Origin: Symbiodinium natans
Lineage: Eukaryota; Sar; Dinophyceae; Suessiales; Symbiodiniaceae
Length of the DNA: 64,000 nt
Direction: 5' to 3'
Assembly (NCBI GenBank): GCA_905221605.1
Contig: CAJNDS010002294.1
Span: 343,501 to 407,500, forward strand
Below, piece after piece: positions 35,660-48,127 of this stretch. The notes under the pieces are model-generated. The model saw nothing but the letters and a program-made list of their open reading frames with translations, was not told where the DNA came from and did not search any database. Position 1 is the stretch's first letter. Every line of letters begins with the position of its first letter. A program made the translations under genes and the position numbers.

Positions 35660-38600
35660 CTGCCCCCTTGGTTTTTTATGCCCGCAAAGCTGATGCTGAT
35701 GATGCTCCTGTGCCGCCCCTTTGTTTCCCCAAGTGACGCTGATGATGCTCCCGTCCTGGCCTCTTGAGGCCCAGCAAAAAGGATCAGCTGATGCTGATGC
35801 TCCTGTGTTGCCCCTTTGTTCCCCCAAGTGACGCTGATGATGCTCCCGTCCTGGCCTCTTGAGGCCCAGCAAAAAGGGTTAGCTGATGCTGATGATGCTC
35901 CTGTGCTGCCCCTTTGTTCCCCCAACTGACGCTGATGATGCTCCCGTCCTGGCCTCTTGAGGCCCAGCGAAAGGGCCAGCTGATGCTGATGATGCTCCTG
36001 TGCTGCCCCTTTGTTCCCCCAACTGACGCTGATGATGCTCCCGTCCTGGCCTCTTGAGGCCCAGCAAGAGGGCCAGCTGATGCCCGTCCTGGCCTCTTGA
36101 GGCCCAGCAAAAGGGCCAGCAGCTGATGCTGATGATGCTCCTGTGCTGCCCCTTTGTTCCCCAACTGACGCTGATGATGCTCCCGTCCTGGCCTCTTGAG
36201 GCCCAGCAAAAGGGCCAGCTGATGCTGATGATGCTCCTGTGCTGCCCCTTTGTTCCCCAACTGACGCTGATGATGCTCCCGTCCTGGCCTCTTGAGGCCC
36301 AGCAAAAGGGCCAGCTGATGCCCGTCCTGGCCTCTTGAGGCCCAGCAAAAGGGCCAGCAGCTGATGCTGATGATGCTCCTGTGCTGCCACTTTGTTCCCC
36401 AACTGACGCTGATGATGCTCCCGTCCTGGCCTCTTGAGGCCCAGCAAAAGGGCCAGCTGATGCTGATGATGCTCCTGTGCTGCCCCTTTGTTCCCCAACT
36501 GACGCTGATGATGCTCCCGTCCTGGCCTCTTGAGGCTCAGCAAAAGGGCCAGCTGATGCTGATGATGCTCCTTGTGCTGCCCCTTTGTTCCCCAACTGAC
36601 GCTGATGATGCTCGCGTCCTGGCCTCTTGAGGCCCAGCAAAAGGGCCAGCTGATGCTGATGATGCTCCGGTGCTGCCCCTTTGTTCCCCAACTGACGCTG
36701 ATGATGCTCCCGTCCTGGCCTCTTGAGGCCCAGCAAAAGGGCCAGCTGATGCTGATGATGCTCCTGTGCTCCCGTCCTGGCCTCGTGAGGCCCAGGAAAA
36801 GGGCCAGCTGATGCTGATGATGCTCCTGTGCTGCCCCTTTGTTCCCGCCACTGACGTTGATGATGCTCCCGTCCTGGCCTCTTGAGGCCCAGCAAAAGGG
36901 CCAGCTGATGCTGATGATGCTCCTGTGCTGCCCCTCTGTTCCCCAACTGGCGCTGATGATGCTCCCGTCCTGGCCTCGAGGCTCAGCAAAAGGGCCAGCT
37001 GATGCTGATGATGCTCCTTGTGCTGCCCCTTTGTTCCCCAACTGACGCTGATGATGCTCCCGTCCTGGCCTCTTGAGGCCCAGCAAAAGGGCCAGCTGAT
37101 GCTGATGATGCTCCTGTGCTGCCCCTTTGTTCCCCAACTGACGCTGATGATGCTCCCGTCCTGGCCTCTTGAGGCCCAGCACAAGGGCTAGCTGATGCTG
37201 ATGATGCTCCTGTGCTGCCCCTTGGTTCCCCAACTGACGCTGATGATGCTCCCGTCCTGGCCTCTTGAGGCCCAGCAAAAGGGCCAGCTGATGCTGATGA
37301 TGCTCCTGTGCTGCCCCTTTGTTCCCCAACTGACGCTGATGATGCTCCCGTCCTGGCCTCTTGAGGCCCAGCAAAAGGGCCAGCTGATGCTGATGATGCT
37401 CCTGTGCTGCCCCTTTGTTCCCCAACTGACGCTGATGATGCTCCCGTCCTGGCCTCTTGAGGCCCAGCAAAAAGGGCCAGCTGATGCTGATGATGCTCCG
37501 GTGCTGCCCCTTTGTTCCCCAACTGACGCTGATGATGCTCCCGTCCTGGCCTCTTGAGGCCCAGCAAAAGGGCCAGCTGATGCTGATGATGCTCCGGTGC
37601 TGCCCCTTTGTTCCCTAACTGACGCTGATGATGCTCCCGTCCTGGCCTCTTGAGGCCCAGCAAAAGGGCCAGCTGATGCTGATGATGCTCCGGTGCTGCC
37701 CCTTTGTTCCCCAACTGACGCTGATGAGGCTCCCGTCCTGGCCTCTTGAGGCCCAGCAAAAGGGCCAGCTGAAGCTGATGATGCTCCGGTGCTGCCCCTT
37801 TGTTCCCCAACTGACGCTGATGATGCTCCCGTCCTGGCCTCTTGAGGCCCAGCAAAAGGGCCAGCTGATGCTGATGATGCTCCGGTGCTGCCCCTTTGTT
37901 CCCCAACTGACGCTGATGATGCTCACGTCCTGGCCTCTTGAGGCCCAGCAAAAGGGCCAGCTGATGCTGATGATGCTCCTGTGCTGCCCCTTTGTTCCCC
38001 AACTGAGGCCCAGCAAAAGAGCCAGCTGATGCTGATGATGCTCCGGTGCTGCCCCTTTGTTCCCCAACTGACGCTGATGATGCTCCCGTCCTGGCCTCTA
38101 GAGGCCCAGCAAAAGGGCCAGCTGATGCTGATGATGCTCCGGTGCTGCCCCTTTGTTCCCCAACTGACGCTGATGATGCTCCCGTCCTGGCCTCTTGAGG
38201 CCCAGCAAAAGGGCCAGCTGATGCTGATGATGCTCCGGTGCTGCCCCTTTGTTCCCCAACTGACGCTGATGATGCTCCCGTCCTGGCCTCTTGAGGCCCA
38301 GCAAAAGGGCCAGCTGATGCTGATGATGCTCCGGTGCTGCCCCTTTGTTCCCCAACTGACGCTGATGATGCTCCCGTCCTGGCCTCTTGAGGCCCAGCAA
38401 AAGGGCCAGCTGATGCTGATGATGCTCCGGTGCTGCCCCTTTGTTCCCCAACTGACGCTGATGATGCTCCCGTCCTGGCCTCTTGAGGCCCAGCAAAAGG
38501 GCCAGCTGATGCTGATGATGCTCCAGTGCTGCCCCTTTGTTCCCCAACTGACGCTGATGATGCTCCCGTCCTGGCCTCTTGAGGCCCAGCAAAAGGGCCA

Positions 38601-41600
38601 GCTGATGCTGATGATGCTCCGGTGCTGCCCCTTTGTTCCCCAACTGACGCTGATGATGCTCCCGTCCTGGCCTCTTGAGGCCCGGCCCTTTTGCTGGGCC
38701 AGCTGATGCTGATGATGCTCTGGTGCTGCCCCTTTGTTCCCCAACTGACGCTGATGATGCTCCCGTCCTGGCCTCTTGAGGCCCAGCAAAAGGGCCAGCT
38801 GATGCTGATGATGCTCCAGTGCTGCCCCTTTGTTCCCCAACTGACGCTGATAATGCTCCCGTCCTGGCCTCTTGAGGCCGAGCAAAAGGGCCAGCTGATG
38901 CTGATGATGCTCCGGTGCTGCCCCTTTGTTCCCCAACTGACACTGATGATGCTCCCGTCCTGGCCTCTTGAGGCCCAGCAAAAGGGCCAGCTGATGCTGA
39001 TGATGCTCCGGTGCTGCCCCTTTGTTCCCCAACTGACGCTGATGATGCTCCCGTCCTGGCCTCTTGAGGCCCAGCAACAGGGCCAGCTGATGCTGATGAT
39101 GCTCCGGTGCTGCCCCTTTGTTCCCCAACTGACGCTGATGATGCTCCCGTCCTGGCCTCTTGAGGCCCAGCAAAAGGGCCAGCTGATGCTGATGATGCTC
39201 CGGTGCTGCCCCTTTGTTCCCCAACTGACGCTGATGATGCTCCCGTCCTGGCCTCTTGAGGCCCAGCAAAAGGGCCAGCTGATGCTGATGATGCTCCTGT
39301 GCTGCCCCTTTGTTCCCCAACTGACGCTGATGATGCTCCCGTCCTGGCCTCTTGAGGCCCAGCAAAAGGGCCAGCTGATGCTGATGATGCTCCGGTGCTG
39401 CCCCTTTGTTCCCCAACTGACGCTGATGATGCTCCCGTCCTGGCCTCTTGAGGCCCGGCCCTTTTGCTGGGCCAGCTGATGCTGATGATGCTCTGGTGCT
39501 GCCCCTTTGTTCCCCAACTGACGCTGATGATGCTCCCGTCCTGGCCTCTTGAGGCCCAGCAAAAGGGCCAGCTGATGCTGATGATGCTCCGGTGCTGCCC
39601 CTTTGTTCCCCAACTGACGCTGATGATTCTCCCGTCCTGGCCTCTTGAGGCCCAGCAAAAGGGCCAGCTGATGCTGATGATGCTCCGGTGCTGCCCCTTT
39701 GTTCCCCAACTGACGCTGATGATGCTCCCGTCCTGGCCTCTTGAGGCCCAGCAAAAGGGCCAGCTGATGCTGATGATGCTCCTGTGCTGCCCCTTTGTTC
39801 CCCAACTGACGCTGATGATGCTCCCGTCCTGGCCTTTTGAGGCCCAGCTGAAGCTGATGATGCTCCGGTGCTGCCCCTTTGTTCCCCAACTGACGCTGAT
39901 GATGCTCCCGTCCTGGCCTCTTGAGGCCCAGCAAAAGGGCCAGCTGATGCTGATGATGCTCCGGTGCTGCCCCTTTGTTCCCCAACTGACGCTGATGATG
40001 CTCACGTCCTGGCCTCTTGAGGCCCAGCAAAAGGGCCAGCTGATGCTGATGATGCTCCTGTGCTGCCCCTTTGTTCCCCAACTGAGGCCCAGCAAAAGGG
40101 CCAGCTGATGCTGATGATGCTCCTGTGCTGCCCCTTTGTTCCCCAACTGACGCTGATGATGCTCCCGTCCTGGCCTCTTGAGGCCCAGCAAAAGGGCCAG
40201 CTGATGCTAATGATGCTCCGGTGCTGCCCCTTTGTTCCCCAACTGACGCTGATGATGCTCCCGTCCTGGCCTCTTGAGGCCCAGCAAAAGGGCCAGCTGA
40301 TGCTGATGATGCTCCTGCTGCCCCTTTGTTCCCCAACTGACGCTGATGATGCTCCCGTCCTGGCCTCTTGAGGCTGATGCTGATGATGCTCCGGTGCTGC
40401 CCCTTTGTTCCCCAACTGACGCTGATGATGCTCCCGTCCTGGCCTCTTGAGGCCCAGCAAAAGGGCCAGCTGATGCTGATGATGCTCCGGTGCTGCCCCT
40501 TTGTTCCCCAACTGACGCTGATGATGCTCCCGTCCTGGCCTCTTGAGGCCCAGCAAAAGGGCCAGCTGATGCTGATGATGCTCCGGTGCTGCCCCTTTGT
40601 TCCCCAACTGACGCTGATGATGCTCCCGTCCTGGCCTCTTGAGGCCCAGCAAAAGGGCCAGCTGATGCTGATGATGCTCCGGTGCTGCCCCTTTGTTCCC
40701 CAACTGACGCTGATGATGCTCCCGTCCTGGCCTCTTGAGGCCCAGCAAAAGGGCCAGCTGATGCTGATGATGCTCCAGTGCTGCCCCTTTGTTCCCCAAC
40801 TGACGCTGATAATGCTCCCGTCCTGGCCTCTTGAGGCCGAGCAAAAGGGCCAGCTGATGCTGATGATGCTCCGGTGCTGCCCCTTTGTTCCCCAACTGAC
40901 ACTGATGATGCTCCCGTCCTGGCCTCTTGAGGCCCAGCAAAAGGGCCAGCTGATGCTGATGATGCTCCGGTGCTGCCCCTTTGTTCCCCAACTGACGCTG
41001 ATGATGCTCACGTCCTGGCCTCTTGAGGCCCAGCAAAAGGGCCAGCTGATGCTGATGATGCTCCTGTGCTGCCCCTTTGTTCCCCAACTGAGGCCCAGCA
41101 AAAGAGCCAGCTGATGCTGATGATGCTCCGGTGCTGCCCCTTTGTTCCCCAACTGACGCTGATGATGCTCCCGTCCTGGCCTCTAGAGGCCCAGCAAAAG
41201 GGCCAGCTGATGCTGATGATGCTCCGGTGCTGCCCCTTTGTTCCCCAACTGACGCTGATGATGCTCCCGTCCTGGCCTCTTGAGGCCCAGCAAAAGGGCC
41301 AGCTGATGCTGATGATGCTCCGTGCTGCCCCTTTGTTCCCCAACTGACGCTGATGATGCTCCCGTCCTGGCCTCTTGAGGCCCAGCAAAAGGGCCAGCTG
41401 ATGCTGATGATGCTCCGGTGCTGCCCCTTTGTTCCCCAACTGACGCTGATGATGCTCCCGTCCTGGCCTCTTGAGGCCCAGCAAAAGGGCCAGCTGATGC
41501 TGATGATGCTCCGGTGCTGCCCCTTTGTTCCCCAACTGACGCTGATGATGCTCCCGTCCTGGCCTCTTGAGGCCCAGCAAAAGGGCCAGCTGATGCTGAT

Positions 41601-42740
41601 GATGCTCCGGTGCTGCCCCTTTGTTCCCCAACTGACGCTGATGATGCTCCCGTCCTGGCCTCTTGAGGCCCAGCAAAAGGGCCAGCTGATGCTGATGATG
41701 CTCCGGTGCTGCCCCTTTGTTCCCCAACTGACGCTGATGATGCTCCCGTCCTGGCCTCTTGAGGCCCAGCAAAAGGGCCAGCTGATGCTGATGATGCTCC
41801 GGTGCTGCCCCTTTGTTCCCCAACTGACGCTGATGATGCTCCCGTCCTGGCCTCTTGAGGCCCAGCAAAAGGGCCAGCTGATGCTGATGATGCTCCGGTG
41901 CTGCCCCTTTGTTCCCCAACTGACGCTGATGATGCTCCCGTCCTGGCCTCTTGAGGCCCAGCAAAAGAGCCAGCTGATGCTGATGATGCTCCGGTGCTGC
42001 CCCTTTGTTCCCCAACTGACGCTGATGATGCTCCTGTCCTGGCCTCTTGAGGCCCAGCAAAAGGGCCAGCTGATGCTGATGATGCTCCGGTGCTGCCCCT
42101 TTGTTCCCCAACTGACGCTGATGATGCTCCCGTCCTGGCCTTTTGAGGCCCAGCAAAAGGGCCAGCTGAAGCTGATGATGCTCCGGTGCTGCCCCTTTGT
42201 TCCCCAACTGACGCTGATGATGCTCCCGTCCTGGCCTCTTGAGGCCCAGCAAAAGGGCCAGCTGATGCTGATGATGCTCCGGTGCTGCCCCTTTGTTCCC
42301 CAACTGACGCTGATGATGCTCCCGTCCTGGCCGCTTGAGGCCCAGCAAAAGGGCCAGCTGATGCTGATGATGCTCCGGTGCTGCCCCTTTGTTCCCCAAC
42401 TGACGCTGATGATGCTCCCGTCCTGGCCTCTTGAGGCCCAGCAAAAGGGCCAGCTGATGCTGATGATGCTCCGGTGCTGCCCCTTTGTTCCCCAACTGAC
42501 GCTGATGATGCTCCCGTCCTGGTCCTTGAGGCCCTGGAAAAGGGCCCAGCTGATGCCGATGAGCCTGCCTCTTTGTGCACCCCAATCGATGCTGATTGCA
42601 CCGGCCCTGAAGTGATGACCCTGTGTGACCCTAAACCGATGTTCATGATGCTGTTGTCGTGGCCCCTTGAGGCAAAGCAACAGGGCCTATGTTGCCCCTT
42701 TGTGCCCCCAACAGATGCTGATGATGCTCGAGAGATGTCC
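35660..42740. repeat. 96-bp minisatellite array, about 70 units
   Basis: The unit begins CAGCTGATGCTGATGATGCT, continues GTGCTGCCCCTTTGTTCCCC, AACTGACGCTGATGATGCTC and CCGTCCTGGCCTCTTGAGGC, and ends CCAGCAAAAGGG. Each unit carries the palindrome GGCCTC-TT-GAGGCC and two CTGATGATGCTCC half-motifs. Divergence between units is a few percent in the centre and higher at both edges (35660-35880 and 42525-42740). Because 96 is a multiple of three and the unit has no stops in these frames, all three minus frames are open for long stretches (one reaches 1389 codons, 41152-36983), as is one plus frame (LMLMMLRCCPFVPQ...). Indels move from one minus frame to another. No start context, splice pattern or known domain supports translation. 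It separates the glycosyltransferase from RPS24. Confidence 0.97.
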
Positions 42741-44462
42741 GAATTTGTTCTTGAGTATAGAGCAACAAACGACACTGTAAGAAACAAATGCTTTCGTGAT
42801 CTTTGTTAAAAAGATCGTCGATGAATAGAAGTCTTTTTTGCCCAAATACCGAGGAACTTTCGGTGTAAAGTATAGAAGGTATAGAGATTTCAAAATAGCA
42901 AACATGGGAAATAGAGTTTTTCGCATGAAAAAACAGGAAGCGCTCGAATTTACAAGAAAAGGCAGCGCGGATTGCGGAAACACCGAGACGATCGCCGTTC
43001 GCGATTTGGAACGCGAAGGCGAGAGTGACACGGGCACAAGAACTCACCGAGAGGGTCGTCATTTTCCAGAGACACAAAACCTAACACACAACAGCCCATT
43101 TTAAAACAACCAAAGGGCAGCACCCACAGTGCATCTGTAGCTGAGCACCTGTAATTCGACACTTCGACAGAGGTTTATGCGAGACATACTGTTGCGAACC
43201 AGACATGTGAGGTAGATGTGCACAAGATACAGGCAGGTGAGGTTCCAGATAAGCAGGCAGCTGTCGATGCCCACGCCTGCTGGTTCGACTGGCACGGGAT
43301 GCCTTACCCATAGCTTCGAAAGGAATCAGACTTGACAAGAAGCGGATTCGATTTCCACACGTCAGCAGTACGGTAGCAAGCGTGCGGATATACGGTGCGT
43401 CTTGAGGTATGAGGGTTCTGGTGCTCAGCGCGTCTCTCAGCACCACAGGACGCAGAACACGTATGCCTTAATGCCATGGTTTACCATGCTGACCGTCCGA
43501 CACGTGGCAGCCCACGCTGCCTTACAGGTGTTCACCATACCTCGGAATCCTGCGCGAGCTGGAACTGAGCGGCTGACATGCTTGCAGCTCCAATGGCAGC
43601 TCCAAGTTTCTGCCACCGCATTGTTGCCGGCGCCTGCCAGGAAGAAGCCTGTTCTCCCTCGAAAGTTGCATCCTGATCGCTGCTGTGAAGTGCCGCATGT
43701 GCAAGCAACATTGTTTGGACTAGAGATGACCGAGGTGGGGCCCGTTCTGGCGGCACGGGCCAGCGCAGCATGCACCAGAATGAAAAGAAGTTGATTGGCT
43801 CAATTCCTATGTGTTTCTGACGAATGTGATCCTTTGAATGTCATCCTCGCACTACCTCTTCATCTTGTTCGCCTGGTGAACGTGTCCAATCATAGGCTTG
43901 GTGCATGTGGCTCCCCAGCTTCAAAATACCTGAACGGCTTAAATCACGACACAGCAGCTGTTGCAACATGCTTGTTGCAATTCTCTCCCGAATGCGAGCA
44001 ACCAGCATCACGTGTCAAAACTTTCCATATTACACAGACTCAAAAGTGGCAATCCATTTGTGCATCGACAAACAAGAAAATCGCATGGAGCTTGCAAAGC
44101 TCATTGCGCCTAATGGAATCTGGGGAAAGGCTGGACACCACAAGTCCTTCCGAGCAGCTATATATGGCTTCGTGCTATCTCATCCCTGAGCATGGCTTTG
44201 GCCTTGAGTCCCTTGAGAGTGCTTGATGAGGTATGGCTTGCAGCGCACTGGGAGCGCAAGCTCAAGAAGCAGGACAGCTGCATGCATCCTAACTCAAGGA
44301 ATGCCGGGTAGGTCTGCCAATCCCATGAGCTAGCAGCGTTGGCCTTGGATCTGCATGACAACGCGACAGCTGATTTCCATGGGCTTTGCGCCGCTTTCTT
44401 GGCTCCCCACAGGTTGAGGCAAGCAGCAACAGACACGGCAGTATAGATCCCGGTTACCAAAC
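42741..44462. other. spacer between the array and RPS24
   Basis: 42790-42960 is A/T-rich. Frames at 42838-43104 (+), 43402-43794 (+) and 43775-43437 (-) have no recognisable content. A possible + exon at 44040-44226 (GERLDTTSPSEQLYMASCYL) is uncertain. RPS24 starts at 44463. Confidence 0.35.
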
Positions 44463-45651
44463 ATGTCTGAGTTCACCATCCGAACGCGGAAGTTTTGGAG
44501 CTCAGCTGCTCGTGTGAATCAGCACGTGAGCATTCGTGATCTCTGACTTCGTTCCTACGTAGGATCAGCTTGCGTGAGAGGTTCCAGACCAACCCTCTGC
44601 TGGCTCGGCAAGTGCCTCAGCATCCTTCACCATTTTCTGTGCATTCCGGAAGAGACCCCCTTTTTCGGGAGGAAGCAGTTTGTGCTGGATGTCATTCACC
44701 CTGGCATGGCGAATGCTCGCTCCTTAGTCAACAACCTCCCATGCCTCCGACCGCCTCGTAACGCAATATTCCCAGTGCGCCATGGCTCCTAGGTGTCGAA
44801 GAAGGATCTTTCAGAGAAGCTTGCGAAAATGTGCGCGCTGCGGTCTCCGACGAACTCAGATGGATGGAGGACCCTGACTCCATATCGCTTCTGCGGCCAG
44901 GTACAAGGTGAAAGACACAGCGTGCATCCAGCTGTTCAGCTTTAAGACCGCATTTGGCGGCGGTCGCAGCACGGGCTTTGGCCGAGAGCTTGACCGGTGT
45001 CAGTGTCGGTGTTGTCAGTCAGTGTCAGTGTCAGTGTCTGTGTCTGTGTCTGTGTCTGTGTCTGTGTCTGTGTGTGTCTGTGTCTGTGTCTGTGTCTGTG
45101 TCTCTGTGTGTGTGTGTGTGCGTGTGGGTGTGTGTGTGTGTGTGTATTCCGGTCCGCAGACTTGTGAAGACTGCCGTAAGCAGGAGACATTGAAATTGTA
45201 CTTGGGCTGCAGGTCTCATCTATGAGAGCCTGGACAAGATGAAGAAATTTGAGCCTAAGTACAGGCTCAAGCGCGTACAACCCCTAGAAAGTGTGTTGCT
45301 GCACAGGCCAAATGCAGGCGGGAAAGGCATAGCCCACATCTGAGGCTGGCGTCGGTGGTGAGAAGACCGGTGCAGGTACGTGCCAGTACCAGCGCTTTCC
45401 GGCAATGCATGGCAAAAGGATGAGCAACACAGAGTTGAGTCTCCCGTGCTGCGAGGCCGCCGTGGAAAGAAGGACACCAAGAACCGAATGAAGAAGGCCT
45501 TCCTTTAAGTGAGCTGTTGTTTGTTTCTGCTTGAACACGGGCACAGAAACAAGACAGTCCAATGATGATCAATGATGGCCAGTCTGATGTGGCCTGTCTT
45601 CAACGTCAGGCGCGCGGCAAGGACAAGAGCAAGGCAGGCTCCAAGAAGTGA
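44463..45651 (+). CDS. RPS24: 40S ribosomal protein eS24, complete nine-exon gene
   Basis: Component of the small ribosomal subunit, 130 residues against 133 in human. Exons: 44463-44491, 44581-44607, 44672-44714, 44793-44830, 44901-44980, 45213-45274, 45345-45375, 45456-45496 and 45610-45651 (TGA at 45649). Every join keeps the frame and recreates family sequence: [84 protein letters not shown] and a Lys-rich end. Introns 1, 4, 6 and 7 start with GT; introns 2, 3, 5 and 8 start with GC. All end AG and every following exon starts with G. Intron 5 contains a long (GTGTCT)n tract. Joins were deduced from frame and homology, not from transcripts. Confidence 0.95.
45001..45147. repeat. (GTGTCT/GTGTCA)n and (GT)n tract in RPS24 intron 5
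   Basis: Starts as TCAGTGTC units, becomes (TGTGTC)n and ends in (GT)n interrupted by GGG and C. Confidence 0.95.
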
Positions 45652-46160
45652 GTCACACGGCTGGGGCTGGGTAGGCTTAACCCATCTCGGGACCCGCATA
45701 CTTGCGCTGCGTCTCCAAACATCTCACAGCAAAGAACGGGCGCAGAAGGAGCAGAGTGCTTCGTGCTGCTATTGCCAGAAAAAACAAGCTGGCCGGTGTG
45801 CTCATCGGTTTGAGATGACTCGCAAACGCGCACAGTTTGTCCTTGTCAGCCTTGTTGCGCGGGTCGTTCATCTCGTTTTGCATCTTGCTCGCTGCCATCT
45901 GCCAGGACTACCTGGACATTGATCTCCGCAGCTTGCTTGCCACGCCAGAGCCCTGGAAGTTCTCGAAGTTGGAGTCTTTTGAAGTTCGTTTTGCTTCCAT
46001 TTTCTAGATTTTCTGCGGCCTTCAGTCACCTCGCTTTGCCAGTATCTCGGCGAAGCGGTCGCTGGTGTCCCTACGCGCAACAGGACACCTGCTGGTGCGC
46101 CCAGCATAATTGCCTGTTTGCCCGGGTCATGTTGCTTTCCACTGTCTGGGAGTGTTGCTG
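45652..46160. other. spacer after RPS24
   Basis: No supported exon. Frames on both strands overlap without recognisable content. Confidence 0.35.
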
Positions 46161-46313
46161 ACAGGTCGGCGCTTGCAAGATCTACTGCAAAAAGAGCGCC
46201 TTCCTAGAGGCCGTGCACACGAAACCAGTCGCAACCTTCGGCGGAACCCTCTATGAATGCCGGCAATGCGAATGCCCGGCCAGGAAGAAGCCGAGGAGGT
46301 CCGTGCTGGGTTG
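46161..46313 (+). CDS. Cys-rich exon of an unidentified protein
   Basis: After CTGACAG|G the frame reads GACKIYCKKSAFLEAVHTK, then GGTLYECRQCECPARKKP and a stop at 46311. Four cysteines in CxxxYC and CxxCxC spacing and a basic end suggest a small metal-binding or zinc-ribbon-like module, but none is recognised. Preceding exons were not identified. Confidence 0.35.
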
Positions 46314-46501
46314 ATGATGGCGTGGCTCCGGCACGTTCACTGCCACTGCCTAGATCGACCTACTCTCACGACACTCAGCAGAGCTGAGAAGAGTAGACGA
46401 AGACTCTTGTAAACAGGTTCAGCCGACCCATAGAGGAGCCCGAGGCCATTTGCCTTGCAGCCTGAACATGGGCGAGGGAAGGAACCCATGCGGACATGTG
46501 C

Positions 46502-47570
46502 AGAGGCCAACACTTCCAGGCGCATCCGTGAGGCGCAAGTTGAGCGATCTGAGATGGTATGCAAGTCAGGGGACGTCATTGGGCAAAGGTGAGGCCTGAT
46601 GCCTTGGCACCGGTTGCAACTGACGACCAGGCACCGGGACTGAGTCTGGGCTCAGAGATGCTAAGGGACTCATAGTGACCACTGCACCAGGCTCTGCTGG
46701 GAGGCAAGAAGCATATAGCTCGCTTGGAGGACATGCGAGACTTCGAGATGCAGTGGTCAACTCACATTACTTAGAGCATCTTAGAGCCCTTCTCAGCAGC
46801 CACGGAACCAGACAGCAGGACATAACTCTGAAGAATCAAGGCAAGGAGGATGCGCTGCTTGGACTTCGAACTTGAGATCCATGAGAACTGTGTTTGTCGT
46901 TCTTTCTTTCCACACGCCTCTTTCCGAACCCCATCCTTCGCAGCACGACGCTCTAAGGTCGTTAGTGGAGAACGATGAGCTTTTTGGGGCCCTTTCCCAA
47001 ACAGAGCTCCAGGCCGCGGCAACTGTTGCATTTGGAAGAAACGTCGAAGTCAGGCATCTTTACGGGGAGTTTTTGGAAGCCACTTCGTTGTAGCGCAAGA
47101 TGTACAAAGTACAGTCTGCAGGACACGTTTGGGCCTCATGTGCCATCTGCGCCATGCTGACCGCATGGCAAGGAAGTCATGCGCGCTGTCCGTCGACGAG
47201 TTGTTCCAAAGGGCGCCTTCGAGGACAACAGCTGGACCAGTCAAGGTCACCAAGCAAAGCAAGCAAGTTCTTGGTGCGAGGAGCTCGAGTCCGCTGCGAC
47301 CGGCGAGCGTGGAAACCCTCAGGTCATGTTTGGTCAGTGCTGACAGCAAGTAGCTTTGAGCTGCCAACTCAATTGCAGAGATTGACTGTTTAAGATCACG
47401 ACTTCGACACCCTTCCTCTCGTGGCGCTGTCAGATCGACCGCAGGCCAGGCATGGTCTGACTGAAGATTCCGGAGGTCATGACATCCTGCTCTGGGTGGT
47501 TGAACACGACCCATTGCAGGCCCCTGAAGCTGATGAGCCGCATGCCGGAGGCACACCGATGCACTTGATG
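46502..47570 (+). CDS. run of exons of an unidentified protein
   Basis: Coding-like pieces in one direction: 46502-46588 (RRIREAQVERSEMVCKSGDV), about 46590-46670 (LAPVATDDQAPGLSLGSEML), 46693-46760 (GGKKHIARLEDMRDFEMQ), about 46955-47093 (NDELFGALSQTELQAAATVA then VRHLYGEFLEA), 47150-47275 (RMARKSCALSVDELFQRAPS) and about 47399-47560 (GHDILLWVVEHDPLQAPEAD). The composition is acidic/helical and several are flanked by AG|G. Frames were not joined and no family is known. They may be one gene following RPS24. Confidence 0.38.
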
Positions 47571-48127
47571 CACACTTTGACACTTTGGCGGCGACCATTT
47601 AGGTTCCCATCTAGTGCAGTGACTCGCTGGTGCTTGTGGCTCATAGCTCTCCAAATCTCTCCACGAAAGGCATTTTGCCGACATGGTGTCATCTGATAGG
47701 TCACATCCGAATGTGTACATGTTATGCATCTACGTTACGAATGCTAATGCAATTAAGTACTGGTCAACATCCAAAAAGTTGCACCCTTGAAGCACACACA
47801 CTCGCAGAAAGTCGCTGCGCCATCTTGGTGAAGACCTTTGTCTTAGCTTGTTGAAACTTGTTTACAACATGCACACACAGCCGCGGAGCTTCCAACCTCA
47901 ACCACCGGAGCAGTCATTGCAGCAAAAGCCGAGACTGATTCAAGTGCGGGTCCGAGCTCTCGGTGTCTCGGTTTGCCCATGACACTGCTCGAGCACGCTA
48001 TGTGACTGCCGAATGGTTGGACTGTTAGGACATCACGCCGGCCAGCCGCAATGCTGGGTTCTCAGCACACTAAAAGAGAGGAAGCTGATCCCCCGTCTAC
48101 TACAGAGTGAAAAAAGCTCCTTCAGGC

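Noticed and set aside
36983-41152. 1389-codon minus-strand open frame as a giant repeat protein
   Set aside because: It follows from a stop-free 96-bp unit; the other minus frames are also open, indels shift between them, and there is no start context or domain.
36126-42615. plus-strand hydrophobic frames (LMLMML...CCPFVPQ) as membrane proteins
   Set aside because: Same satellite, opposite strand; restarts at every indel and has no independent support.
35660-42740. CRISPR array
   Set aside because: No unique spacers; the whole 96-bp unit repeats, and the context is nuclear and intron-rich.
44942-45280. minus-strand His/Thr-rich frame opposite RPS24
   Set aside because: Shadow of the GTGTCT microsatellite in RPS24 intron 5.
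47050-47598. 182-codon minus-strand frame
   Set aside because: Overlaps + strand stretches with more protein-like content, and has no motif or neighbour on that strand.
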